A DNA stretch of 64,000 nt from Dehalococcoidales bacterium. GTDB taxonomy: Bacteria; Chloroflexota; Dehalococcoidia; Dehalococcoidales; UBA2162. The notes beneath the pieces are model-generated. The model did no database searches and was not told the origin of the DNA. It saw only the letters and a list, made by a program, of their open reading frames with translations. Position numbers and translations under genes: made by a program. The stretch spans positions 1 through 64,000 of the forward strand of contig JAFGCW010000082.1 in NCBI GenBank assembly GCA_016932435.1. Reading direction: 5' to 3'. Positions 1 to 7,975 of the stretch are shown here, piece by piece; position 1 is the first letter of the stretch; each line of letters opens with the position of its first letter.

Positions 1-642
1 ATGGGAGCTCCTTTGTTCAATTGCATTCCCGAGGATGTGGATTCTCTGCCACCGGGCTGGAAAGGCCTGAACGAGGAGTATGATTACGCTAAAAATGAGA
101 GTATTATTTACGTGATGAACCTCGGACGGGGCGGTACCACGAATATTCACCGGACGGAATTTTCTCCTGGCGGTTACCGTGCTCTCCAGAAGAGTGGGCA
201 TGGCGGTATAGCAAGGCGACTTGGCGTAAAGGGAATACCAGGACCTCACAACTTCTTCGAGTATATGCTCACAGAATTATGGGCAGGCAGAGAAGGCGGC
301 ATTACCTTCCTCATGCTTCCCCAGATGGCAAGGCATATGTATGACCTCGGATTCAAGTCGAAAGACGAAATCTACGAGTGGTTGCAGAAGAAGAGTTACG
401 TGACCATGAAAGAGTACCGGACTCATTCATGGCCGGATGTCCAGACGAATGCCTGGCTGGGCATCGAGCCGACTTCAGGCAAACCTTACAAGGAACTCCC
501 TGATGATTATATGGTTCCGATGATATCAGATCCGTATGATAGCTGTATTATCGTGACCGGTGGTGGTGAGGAATATCCACAGTGGCTTGGCGCACGCAGG
601 GGTGCCGGAAATCTTGCTTACAGTATCGATTACTGGAGATAG
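1..642 (+). CDS. Unassigned protein, possibly truncated at the window edge
   Basis: The frame is open from the first base, which happens to be ATG, and runs 213 codons to TAG. No upstream sequence is visible, so the true start may lie outside the window. I do not recognise the family. Visible features are a Gly-rich stretch (MNLGRGG, about residue 39), a segment FFEYMLTELWAGREGG around residue 85, a helical middle region, and a conserved-looking tail with IIVTGGGEE near residue 183. There is no signal peptide or membrane segment. The layout loosely recalls soluble proteins found beside UGSC-family proteins, but that is a weak impression. The gene ends 22 bases before a strong terminator. Confidence 0.6.
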   Translation: MGAPLFNCIPEDVDSLPPGWKGLNEEYDYAKNESIIYVMNLGRGGTTNIHRTEFSPGGYRALQKSGHGGIARRLGVKGIPGPHNFFEYMLTELWAGREGGITFLMLPQMARHMYDLGFKSKDEIYEWLQKKSYVTMKEYRTHSWPDVQTNAWLGIEPTSGKPYKELPDDYMVPMISDPYDSCIIVTGGGEEYPQWLGARRGAGNLAYSIDYWR

Positions 643-663
643 CTCCCGTAAGTTTTGAAATGA

Positions 664-694
664 AAAGGCCGGAGATTTTCACTCCGGCCTTTTT
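664..694. terminator. Bidirectional rho-independent terminator
   Basis: An 8-bp stem GGCCGGAG (667-674) / CTCCGGCC (682-689) has a 7-base loop. It is preceded by AAAA and followed by TTTTT, so it has a U-tract in both directions. It lies between the convergent ends of the first gene and the histidine kinase and probably ends both transcripts. Confidence 0.85.
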
Positions 695-716
695 GTGTAC
701 TAATAATATCCGGTTA

Positions 717-2189
717 TCAGTACGGCAGACTGAAAAGAACCCGGGTACCTTTACCCGGAGCGGAGTCGAAACTCAGTGTTGCACCCAGGAGTCTGGCACG
801 TTCCTGCATTCCAATAAGTCCCAGTTTTCCCGTTTGAGCCAGGTCGTCTATCGTTTCTGAAAACTCGAAACCGATTCCATTATCACTTATACTGACATCG
901 ACCTGTTTTCCGGAGAACGTGATATCAATATGAGATTCCGTTGCCCGAGAATGCTTCCATACATTATTCAGGGCTTCCTGGATAACCCTATACATCAACA
1001 ATTCCACTTCCGATGGGAGGCGTCTTTCTTCACCGACCACCTCCATGTTTATCACAATACCGTTGTATTCCTGAGCCCTTTTCACCAGCGACCTTAAAGC
1101 GGCCATCAATCCAAGATCGTCGATAAGCGAAGGTCGCAGATCCTGGGCATAACGGTGAACCGACTGGACACCTCTGTTAACCTGTTCCTGTATATCCTTC
1201 AGGAGGGATATCTGCTCCGGGGAGTAGTTATCCTCGTTCCTGACAAAGTTATCGAGCTGTCGAGATAGAGAAAGCAGGAGTTGAGCCGTATCATCATGGA
1301 GTTCACGGGCAATACGTTTCCTTTCTTCTTCCTGTGCCCGGGTTATCTGCTGCAGATAATACCGAAGATTTTCTTCCATTCTCTTTTCGTTAGTAACGTC
1401 CCTGGCGGTATTTTGAAAAGCTTTTACATCATTTTCAACAATAACAAGATTGGTAGTTATTATGGTAATAAGCTTGGTGCCATCCTTCCTGACAAGATTC
1501 ATTTCGTATGGCGCGTCGATTCTACCGCCACTTAGCAGCTTTTTCTTTACCTTTCTTGCCAGTTTAATATCACTTTCGTTCCCGATAAACTGTTTTACAT
1601 TCATACCAACCAGTTCCTCAAGCGGATACCCACACAATACCGATAAAGCATCATTGGCAGTAAGGATGATACCGTCCATATTATGAACCCATATGGCATC
1701 GTAAGCACTTTCAAAAAGAGCCCTATAGCTTTGCTCGGATTCGAAAAGTGCGTCTTCTACTACCCTGCGTTCGGTGATATCTTCAAGCGTTTCTATCGCT
1801 CCGATAATATTACCGGAATCATCTTTGATCGGACTTGCCGTGAAATGCAGCCACCGCCCATGGCGCCCCATATCGTTGAAAAAGGTTTCTGCTTCGTAGG
1901 CGCCTTCAATTAGTCTCGACTTTTCGTAGTTGTCCGGGTAGTATGATTCTATTTTTTCAGCGCCTGCCTTATCGACGATCAAATCTGCCATGGTAGGTCG
2001 CTTTTCTTTGTAAAATGCTCTCCACTGATCGCTCGTACCGATTATATCTTCACGTTTTATTCCGGTAAGCAGTTCGATAGCCGTATTCCAGTAGATGACT
2101 TTATGTTCCCGGTTAATCACGAATGAAGGGATCGACGATCCGTCGATAATCCGTGCAAGCATGCGGGAATCCGTTAACGTCTGTGCCAT
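717..2189 (-). CDS. PAS-domain histidine kinase, NarL/DegS type
   Basis: A soluble 490-residue sensor kinase. Two PAS domains occupy about residues 15-135 and 150-270; the first is followed by a PAC-like segment (ETLEDITERR). A HisKA_3 dimerisation helix carries the phospho-acceptor His298 in RELHDD, the signature of kinases that pair with LuxR-type regulators. A HATPase domain follows (N-box near EALNNVWKHS, G-box DNGIGF, GKGTRV). No membrane segment is visible, so it senses an internal signal, perhaps redox or a small ligand through PAS. The regulator gene lies 17 bp upstream on the same strand, so the two form an operon. They are transcribed away from acs, which suggests but does not prove control of the acetate genes. 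Confidence 0.93.
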   Translation of the reverse strand: MAQTLTDSRMLARIIDGSSIPSFVINREHKVIYWNTAIELLTGIKREDIIGTSDQWRAFYKEKRPTMADLIVDKAGAEKIESYYPDNYEKSRLIEGAYEAETFFNDMGRHGRWLHFTASPIKDDSGNIIGAIETLEDITERRVVEDALFESEQSYRALFESAYDAIWVHNMDGIILTANDALSVLCGYPLEELVGMNVKQFIGNESDIKLARKVKKKLLSGGRIDAPYEMNLVRKDGTKLITIITTNLVIVENDVKAFQNTARDVTNEKRMEENLRYYLQQITRAQEEERKRIARELHDDTAQLLLSLSRQLDNFVRNEDNYSPEQISLLKDIQEQVNRGVQSVHRYAQDLRPSLIDDLGLMAALRSLVKRAQEYNGIVINMEVVGEERRLPSEVELLMYRVIQEALNNVWKHSRATESHIDITFSGKQVDVSISDNGIGFEFSETIDDLAQTGKLGLIGMQERARLLGATLSFDSAPGKGTRVLFSLPY

Positions 2190-2206
2190 TAATCACCTGT
2201 CGTATG

Positions 2207-2872
2207 TTAGAGTAACTCTTCCAGTGTGAACCAACCTTTTTGAAGCCCGTAAAGGACAGCCTCGGTCCGTGAGCCGACCCCCAGTTTATTGAATATTGTC
2301 CGCATATGACCCTCAATGGTCCGGTTACTTAGATGAAGTTTGTGAGCGATGTCCTTATTGGTCATACCGGTGGCGGCTAGCTTGATAATAGCTGTTTCAC
2401 GATTGCTGAGTTGTTTGGAGGGTTTCTCAATTGTCTGTATTTCACCCGGAGTAGTAAAATAATTGATAACCTTCCTGGCAATGGTTGGATCAAGGACCGG
2501 TTCGCCCTTACAAACTGCCCTGATAGCGCTTGTCAATTCATCGCCACTGACGTTCTTTAACAAATAGCCGGCAGCTCCGGCTTTGAGAAGGGCGAATACG
2601 TATTCGTCGTCATTATATGCGCTGAGTATAAGGATAGCTATTCCTGGGTTGGTTGCTTTTATCTGCTTTGTAGCTTCTATGCCGTTCAGTTTCGGCATAT
2701 TGATATCCATTATTATGAGATCAGGTTTTAACTCATTTGCCAGCCTGACAGCATCCTGTCCGTTGCCTGTCTCACCAACAACGGTCAATCCATCTTCTTC
2801 TTCAAGTAATTTGCGTATACCCTCACGGGTTATAACGTGGTCTTCGGCCAGCAGTATACTAATATCACTCAT
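2207..2872 (-). CDS. LuxR/NarL-family response regulator
   Basis: A 221-residue two-component regulator. The receiver domain (about 1-120) has the acidic pair E10/D11, the phospho-acceptor Asp56 in LIIMDINMP, and the conserved Lys in LLKNVSG. A GerE/LuxR helix-turn-helix lies at about 150-215 (LSNRETAIIKLAATGMTNKDIAHKL). I chose the ATG at 2872 because GGAG lies 7 bases upstream and the receiver fold begins right there; an in-frame ATG at 2917 would add 15 non-conserved residues. Its partner kinase follows 17 bp downstream. The pair diverges from acs; LuxR-type regulators such as CrbR control acs in some proteobacteria, so a similar role here is a reasonable inference. Confidence 0.94.
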   Translation of the reverse strand: MSDISILLAEDHVITREGIRKLLEEEDGLTVVGETGNGQDAVRLANELKPDLIIMDINMPKLNGIEATKQIKATNPGIAILILSAYNDDEYVFALLKAGAAGYLLKNVSGDELTSAIRAVCKGEPVLDPTIARKVINYFTTPGEIQTIEKPSKQLSNRETAIIKLAATGMTNKDIAHKLHLSNRTIEGHMRTIFNKLGVGSRTEAVLYGLQKGWFTLEELL

Positions 2873-3172
2873 ATAATCTCCAAGTATTAGCATACCAGAG
2901 AAGGAAAACCCGTTCAAGGAAAAAGTATTAAGTAAGTAGTACGGTTGGAAGTAAATACACCTGAGTATATTTACCTGGTTGAATACTTCATATTACAATT
3001 AACATATGGAATAACACCTGTTTTTGAGTGGAAATTACTGCACGTAAAAACAGTATGATAACGGGTGGAGGAGGTACTAATATAGATTAATATAAAAATA
3101 GGGTAATACGCATAAAGTATGGAGTGAAGCGATCACCAGGTTATAAATATTTATTAGAGGAGATTTTTTTGA
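2873..3172. promoter_or_regulatory. Divergent regulatory region between the two-component genes and acs
   Basis: This 300-bp gap must hold promoters for both directions. An interrupted palindrome, GTAAATA (2951-2957) and TATTTAC (2968-2974), is a possible operator for the adjacent LuxR-type regulator. A weak hairpin CTGTTTTT (3018-3025) / AAAAACAG (3046-3053) lies further down. The 12-mer ACACCTGTTTTT at 3014-3025 occurs again upstream of the hybrid kinase at 16191. I could not place convincing -35/-10 pairs. Confidence 0.4.
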
Positions 3173-5140
3173 ATGTCACAGGATAATAAGATTACCTCAA
3201 TGATGTCAGAGGAAAGAGTATTCAACCCTCCCAAAGAGTTGAGTGATCAAGCTTATATAAAAAGCCTTGACGAGTATCGAGAAATTTACAAAAAATCAAT
3301 TGAAGATCCTGAGAAATTTTGGGGAGAGCTTGCAGAACAGATCGACTGGTATAAGAAATGGGATAAAGTATGTGTCGAAGATTTTGCCAATGCTAAACAT
3401 GAATGGTTCGTCGGCGGTAAACTAAATGTCAGTTATAACTGCCTTGATCGCCATCTCAAAACCTGGAGAAAAAACAAGGCCGCATTGATCTGGGAAGGTG
3501 ATGGAGGTGATACCAAGACACTCACCTATCAGGAACTGTATCACGAAGTCGTCAAATTCTCCAATGTACTGAAGAAACATGGTGTAAAAAAAGGCGACAG
3601 GGTATCGATATATCTTCCGATGATCCTCGAGCTTCCAATTGCCATGCTTGCCTGCGCCAGGATAGGGGCTATCCACAGCATCGTGTTCGGTGGTTTCAGT
3701 GCCGATGCTCTGGGAGACAGAATACAGGATTGTGAATCAAGTTTATTAATATGTGTGGACGGATATTATCGGGCTGGACGTGTTATCAGGAGTAAAGATA
3801 ATGCTGACGCCGCTATGGCACAGAGTCCTACGATAAAAACTGTCATCGTCGTGAATCGTGTTGGAATGGAAATTGAATTAAAAGAAGGACTTGAATACTG
3901 GTGGCATGAAGAAATGGCATCCGAGGATATTAAAGCGGTATGCGAGCCGGAACAGATGGATTCCGAAGATCCGTTGTTCATTCTTTATACCAGCGGCAGT
4001 ACGGGAAAGCCCAAAGGTGTACTTCATACCCAGGCTGGATATCTGCTTTATACCATGCAGACCTTTAAATGGATTTTCGATTATAAAGAAGAGGATACAT
4101 ATTGGTGTACGGCAGACATCGGGTGGGTAACCGGTCACAGTTACATCGTTTACGGCCCTCTGGCACAGGGTGCTACCAGTCTTATGTTCGAAGGCGTTCC
4201 CAACTATCCCAAACCTGATAGATTCTGGGAGATCATTGAAAAATACCAGGTAAATATTTTCTACACAGCACCGACGGCTCTACGCTCGATCATGCGTGAA
4301 GGCGATGAATGGCCTAACAAGCATGACATGAGTTCGCTAAAGATTCTTGGCTCGGTAGGTGAGCCTATAAATCCCGAAGCCTGGATGTGGTATTACGAAG
4401 TCATCGGCAAGAACCGTTGTCCTATCGTCGATACCTGGTGGCAGACAGAGACCGGCGGGATCCTTATTACACCGATCCCCGGAGCAACACCGATAAAACC
4501 AGGCTCTGCGACCGTTCCTTTCCCCGGTGTAAATCCAGCAATTCTCAGGGAAGACGGCACCGAAGCCGAAGTCAATGAAGGTGGATACCTTGTCATAAAG
4601 AAACCCTGGCCCGGACTGATGAGAACGGTATACGGTGATCCTGAAAGGTTTAAGAATACTTACTTCGTCCAGTATCCCGGAGTATATACGACAGGAGATG
4701 GTGCCAGGATCGATGAAGACGGTTACTACTGGTTAATGGGACGTATCGACGATGTCATCAATGTTTCCGGACACCGGATGGGAACTGCCGAGGTGGAAAG
4801 CGCTCTGGTTTCCCATGAAAAAGTGGCTGAAGCGGCTGTAGTCGGTATGCCTCATGAAATTAAAGGCCAGGGAATATATGCCTATGTAACACTGAATGCC
4901 GGTATCGAAGGAACCGATGACCTTAAGAAAGAACTGGTACAGCATGTACGGAAAGAGATCGGACCTATCGCTTCACCGGATAAGATTCAGTTTGCTGACG
5001 GATTACCCAAGACCAGGAGCGGTAAGATTATGAGACGTATCCTGACAAAGATTGCCGCCGGTGATACCGGCAATCTGGGTGATACGAGTACTCTCGCTGA
5101 TCCATCCGTTGTGGATACTCTGGTTGAGGGAGCCCAGTAG
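3173..5140 (+). CDS. acsA: Acetyl-CoA synthetase (AMP-forming)
   Basis: At 655 residues it is full length for the family. It converts acetate, ATP and CoA to acetyl-CoA, AMP and PPi in the cytoplasm. Visible motifs are the P-loop-like [12 protein letters not shown], the substrate-site TWWQTETGG, the hinge [15 protein letters not shown], and the C-terminal [11 protein letters not shown] with the lysine that is acetylated for regulation in known Acs enzymes. The start is the ATG preceded by AGAGGAG 11 bases upstream. A stem-loop follows the stop, then DUF485 and symporter genes, which gives a compact acetate uptake and activation locus. Confidence 0.97.
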   Translation: MSQDNKITSMMSEERVFNPPKELSDQAYIKSLDEYREIYKKSIEDPEKFWGELAEQIDWYKKWDKVCVEDFANAKHEWFVGGKLNVSYNCLDRHLKTWRKNKAALIWEGDGGDTKTLTYQELYHEVVKFSNVLKKHGVKKGDRVSIYLPMILELPIAMLACARIGAIHSIVFGGFSADALGDRIQDCESSLLICVDGYYRAGRVIRSKDNADAAMAQSPTIKTVIVVNRVGMEIELKEGLEYWWHEEMASEDIKAVCEPEQMDSEDPLFILYTSGSTGKPKGVLHTQAGYLLYTMQTFKWIFDYKEEDTYWCTADIGWVTGHSYIVYGPLAQGATSLMFEGVPNYPKPDRFWEIIEKYQVNIFYTAPTALRSIMREGDEWPNKHDMSSLKILGSVGEPINPEAWMWYYEVIGKNRCPIVDTWWQTETGGILITPIPGATPIKPGSATVPFPGVNPAILREDGTEAEVNEGGYLVIKKPWPGLMRTVYGDPERFKNTYFVQYPGVYTTGDGARIDEDGYYWLMGRIDDVINVSGHRMGTAEVESALVSHEKVAEAAVVGMPHEIKGQGIYAYVTLNAGIEGTDDLKKELVQHVRKEIGPIASPDKIQFADGLPKTRSGKIMRRILTKIAAGDTGNLGDTSTLADPSVVDTLVEGAQ

Positions 5141-5170
5141 TAATTGATGTAACACAGTAATGCCCATTCT

Positions 5171-5209
5171 CAGGAGAGAGCTAGCAAAGGTGGAGTTAGC
5201 TCTCTCCTG
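5171..5209 (+). terminator. Stem-loop after acsA
   Basis: A perfect 13-bp stem CAGGAGAGAGCTA (5171-5183) / TAGCTCTCTCCTG (5197-5209) with a 13-base loop. The following tract is only T-rich (TTAATAGTTAATTT), so it may act as a partial terminator that reduces expression of the downstream symporter genes, or as an mRNA-stabilising hairpin. Confidence 0.65.
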
Positions 5210-5259
5210 TTAATAGTTAATTTTACCTTGAAAATTTTATGAAGGGGGGAATTCTGTAT

Positions 5260-5553
5260 ATGGCTCACGGACCGGCAACGAAATGGAAAGAAGACAAGTC
5301 AGAAGGATTTAAAGCTAAATTAGGTTTTGTCATGATAGCTGTCTTCGCAATCGTTTACGCAATATTTATTCTAATATGCGTAGTTAGCCCTAAGACAATG
5401 GCCAATAGCGTTGGAAGCTTGAATGTCGCGGTGGCATTTGGCTTCGGGATTATCGTTCTAGCGATAATCCAGGCTCTAATTTACAACTTTTTCTGCTCAC
5501 GGAAAGAACATGAGTATGAAAGAGCCGACTCCGTAAAGGGGGACGATAGTTAA
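5260..5553 (+). CDS. DUF485-family small membrane protein (YjcH-like)
   Basis: A 97-residue protein with two predicted membrane helices (about 20-45 and 55-80) and a charged C-terminal tail. Proteins of this size directly upstream of SSS-family acetate symporters belong to DUF485 (E. coli YjcH beside ActP), and position and topology fit. I start at the ATG at 5260, which has AGGGGGG upstream; an ATG at 5239 lies inside the poly-G ribosome-site region. Its stop codon shares one base with the start of the symporter, so translation is probably coupled. Confidence 0.82.
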   Translation: MAHGPATKWKEDKSEGFKAKLGFVMIAVFAIVYAIFILICVVSPKTMANSVGSLNVAVAFGFGIIVLAIIQALIYNFFCSRKEHEYERADSVKGDDS

Positions 5554-7460
5554 TGAATTATGCTGCCGAACCCCTGGCAATCGTTATTTTCATATTCTTT
5601 GTGATTGCTGTCTTATTTCTGTCATGGTTTTTTGCACGTAAGGCAAAATCTGCAAGTGGTTATTTTGCCGCCGGTGGAAATATTCACTGGAGTGTTAACG
5701 GTATTGCCTTTGCCGGAGACTACCTGTCTGCGGCGTCTTTTCTTGGAATCGCAGGGCTCGTAGCCATATACGGCTTCGACGGATTCCTCTATTCAATCGG
5801 TTATTTGGCCGGATGGATGGTGGCTCTGTTTGTTGTAGCAGAACCCCTTAAAAAGCTGGGTAAATATACGTTCGCTGATGCAATCGACGCGAAATTCTCC
5901 TCAAGAGGAGTTATATTCGCAGCCGCAGTCAGTACACTTGTCGTATCATTATTCTACCTGATCCCGCAGATGGTGGGGGCGGGTACTTTAATCGAGCCTT
6001 TACTCGGCTTGCCATTCGAGGCAGGTGTTATTATCGTAGGCGCAGTGGTTATTCTTATCGTTGCTACTGCAGGTATGGCTTCGACTACCTGGGTACAATT
6101 TATCAAGGGCGGGCTGCTGGTAATCTTTTCGATCGTTCTTGTAGTAATCTTACTGGCCAACGGTCTTTCGACATCTCCCGATCAAAAAGACACCGAATTC
6201 CATGAATTCACAACTATCGGTGTGACAGGCACAACCGGTGGTGTGGCGATTGACGATGCTTCTTACGCTGTTATCGATGAGTTTAATGTCGACGATATGA
6301 CTTTTGTAAAACTTGAAAAAGACAGCATCGAATCATTCTGGAAACTTGAAAAAGAAACCAATGTTCTCACTGAAACACAGACAATTACCAAACAGGCGGA
6401 CGGTCCTGATTTGTATAACGGCGCTCCTAAAGAAGACGGTCGTTTCTACCAGGTCGGTCACTTAAGCGAGATCAACGGCGAAACGGATACGGAAACCGGC
6501 GGTCTGGGACTGTTTGAGTTTATAAAGACAATAAAAGAAGGTACCGTAGTACGCTGGGGAACCCAGAAAATAACCGACGGGACCAATGAAGTTACTGTCT
6601 ATTACCAGAAACCGACGGATGGTAACGACGTGTTGATTCCCGGGCAAAAATTCGCTATCGATCCGGATCGCGGTGCAACCACGACAGACAGGATTAACTT
6701 CGTATCTTTGATGCTTGCTCTGTTCCTCGGCACAGCCGCGCTTCCTCATGTTCTTATCCGTTACTATACAGTGCCCAGTTCTGCATCAGCCAGGAAATCA
6801 ACGATTGTCGCTGTTGCCGCGATCGGCTTGTTCTATCTGCTGACTCTTTACCTCGGTCTCGGAGCTATGACCAACGGTGTCATTGACCTTACAAACAACA
6901 ATATGTCGGCGCCACTCCTTGCCAGAGCTTTCGGCCTTGGTATTTTTGCCATAATCTCCGCGATAGCTTTCTCTACGATCCTTGGTACGGTAAGTGGGCT
7001 TATAGTCGCTTCCTCAGGCGCAGTGGCCAACGACCTGATGCATAAATTCCTGAAGATAGATATGAGTGAAAGCAAGATGGTTATGGCAGGCAGGATTACC
7101 GCTGTAGGGGTCGGTATTATCGCCATCATACTGGGTATCCTGTTTAAACACATGAATGTGTCATTCCTTGTCGGATGGGCGTTCTCAATTGCCGCTTCGG
7201 CGAATCTTCCGGCAATTATCATGGTTCTTTTCTGGAAGAGAACCACATCAAAGGGAGTGATCGCCTCTATTTCTGTCGGCTTGGTACTTGCACTCGGTCT
7301 TATTCTCCTGTCACCGGATACTTTCAGCCAGGTGTACGGACTGCCTGCAGCAGACGCACCGATGCCTTTTAGCCAGCCGGCTATCATCTCCGTACCAATT
7401 AGCTTCATTACTCTGGTCGTTGTATCTCTATTCACGAAGAAAGACAGTATCGAAGTATAA
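5553..7460 (+). CDS. Sodium:solute symporter, ActP-like, with a long extramembrane insertion
   Basis: A 635-residue multi-pass protein of the SSS family, probably importing acetate or a related monocarboxylate with Na+. The N-terminal half has the family segment AGGNIHWSVNGIAFAGDYLSAASFLG, and a typical SSS stretch FSTILGTVSGLIVASSGAVANDLMH lies near residue 475. A hydrophilic segment of about 170 residues (roughly 206-375, rich in Asp, Glu and Thr) separates the membrane helices; this makes it longer than the roughly 550 residues of E. coli ActP. It overlaps the DUF485 stop by one base and has AAAGGGGG 10 bases upstream. The context with acsA argues for acetate, but the substrate is inferred. 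Confidence 0.9.
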   Translation: MNYAAEPLAIVIFIFFVIAVLFLSWFFARKAKSASGYFAAGGNIHWSVNGIAFAGDYLSAASFLGIAGLVAIYGFDGFLYSIGYLAGWMVALFVVAEPLKKLGKYTFADAIDAKFSSRGVIFAAAVSTLVVSLFYLIPQMVGAGTLIEPLLGLPFEAGVIIVGAVVILIVATAGMASTTWVQFIKGGLLVIFSIVLVVILLANGLSTSPDQKDTEFHEFTTIGVTGTTGGVAIDDASYAVIDEFNVDDMTFVKLEKDSIESFWKLEKETNVLTETQTITKQADGPDLYNGAPKEDGRFYQVGHLSEINGETDTETGGLGLFEFIKTIKEGTVVRWGTQKITDGTNEVTVYYQKPTDGNDVLIPGQKFAIDPDRGATTTDRINFVSLMLALFLGTAALPHVLIRYYTVPSSASARKSTIVAVAAIGLFYLLTLYLGLGAMTNGVIDLTNNNMSAPLLARAFGLGIFAIISAIAFSTILGTVSGLIVASSGAVANDLMHKFLKIDMSESKMVMAGRITAVGVGIIAIILGILFKHMNVSFLVGWAFSIAASANLPAIIMVLFWKRTTSKGVIASISVGLVLALGLILLSPDTFSQVYGLPAADAPMPFSQPAIISVPISFITLVVVSLFTKKDSIEV

Positions 7461-7494
7461 ACGCTAACCGGAGAGAATAATCCTTTTCAACCTG

Positions 7495-7524
7495 GACGTG
7501 CCCTCAGTTAACTGAGGGCACGTC
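7495..7524. terminator. Perfect 30-base palindrome after the symporter gene
   Basis: GACGTGCCCTCAGTT is followed at once by its exact reverse complement, with no spacer. As RNA it would form a stem of about 13 bp with a minimal loop, 34 bases after the stop codon. No T-run follows, so it is either a terminator of unusual form or a dyad-symmetric protein site. Confidence 0.55.
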
Positions 7525-7541
7525 ACTTATATAAATGAATA

Positions 7542-7571
7542 TTGCAAACTATTTTTTATTTGACATATAAT
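7542..7571 (+). promoter_or_regulatory. Sigma70-like promoter for the GIY-YIG gene
   Basis: The -35 TTGCAA (7542-7547), an 18-base spacer and the -10 TATAAT (7566-7571) lie about 20 bases before the ATG. The gene therefore seems to be independently transcribed. Confidence 0.6.
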
Positions 7572-7592
7572 CATCAATAACGAGAAAGTCGT

Positions 7593-7922
7593 ATGGCAAA
7601 TAATCAAAATCACTACAACATATACGTCATTGAGTTATCGCCGGCAGTAGTGAAGAACAAGAGATTCGCTAAGGAGAACCGGGGATTCAATCCATTTTTA
7701 CCATGTTACTATGTCGGAATGACCGGTCTCACACCGGAAGAGAGATTTGATAACCACAAAAAAGGGTATAAATCAAACTATTTCGCTCATAAATATGGAG
7801 TCAGGTTAGTCCCCAAAATCTACAGCAGGTACAATCCGATGCCGTACAAGAAAGCAACCGAACGGGAAGTACTACTGGCTAACGCACTCAGACATCGGGG
7901 ACATGGTGTCTGGCAGAATTAA
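7593..7922 (+). CDS. Stand-alone GIY-YIG-like nuclease domain protein
   Basis: A 109-residue protein that consists almost entirely of a GIY-YIG-like domain: NIYVIEL supplies the first strand, CYYVGMTG the YIG-type strand, PEERFDNHKKG the helix with the expected Arg, and ATEREVL a late Glu that could bind metal. Proteins this small are often called excinuclease-like or endonuclease-like, but their substrates are mostly unknown. No Cys cluster or extra DNA-binding domain is visible. It has its own promoter and sits between the acetate module and a UroD-like gene, so context says nothing about function. Confidence 0.75.
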   Translation: MANNQNHYNIYVIELSPAVVKNKRFAKENRGFNPFLPCYYVGMTGLTPEERFDNHKKGYKSNYFAHKYGVRLVPKIYSRYNPMPYKKATEREVLLANALRHRGHGVWQN

Positions 7923-7975
7923 CAAAAACAAATGAATAATGGTAGACTGTTTCAAGAAATATTGGGAGGTATATC

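Noticed and set aside
6848..7435. 195-codon open frame on the minus strand within the symporter gene
   Set aside because: It runs antisense to the conserved transmembrane region; composition reflects the opposite strand.
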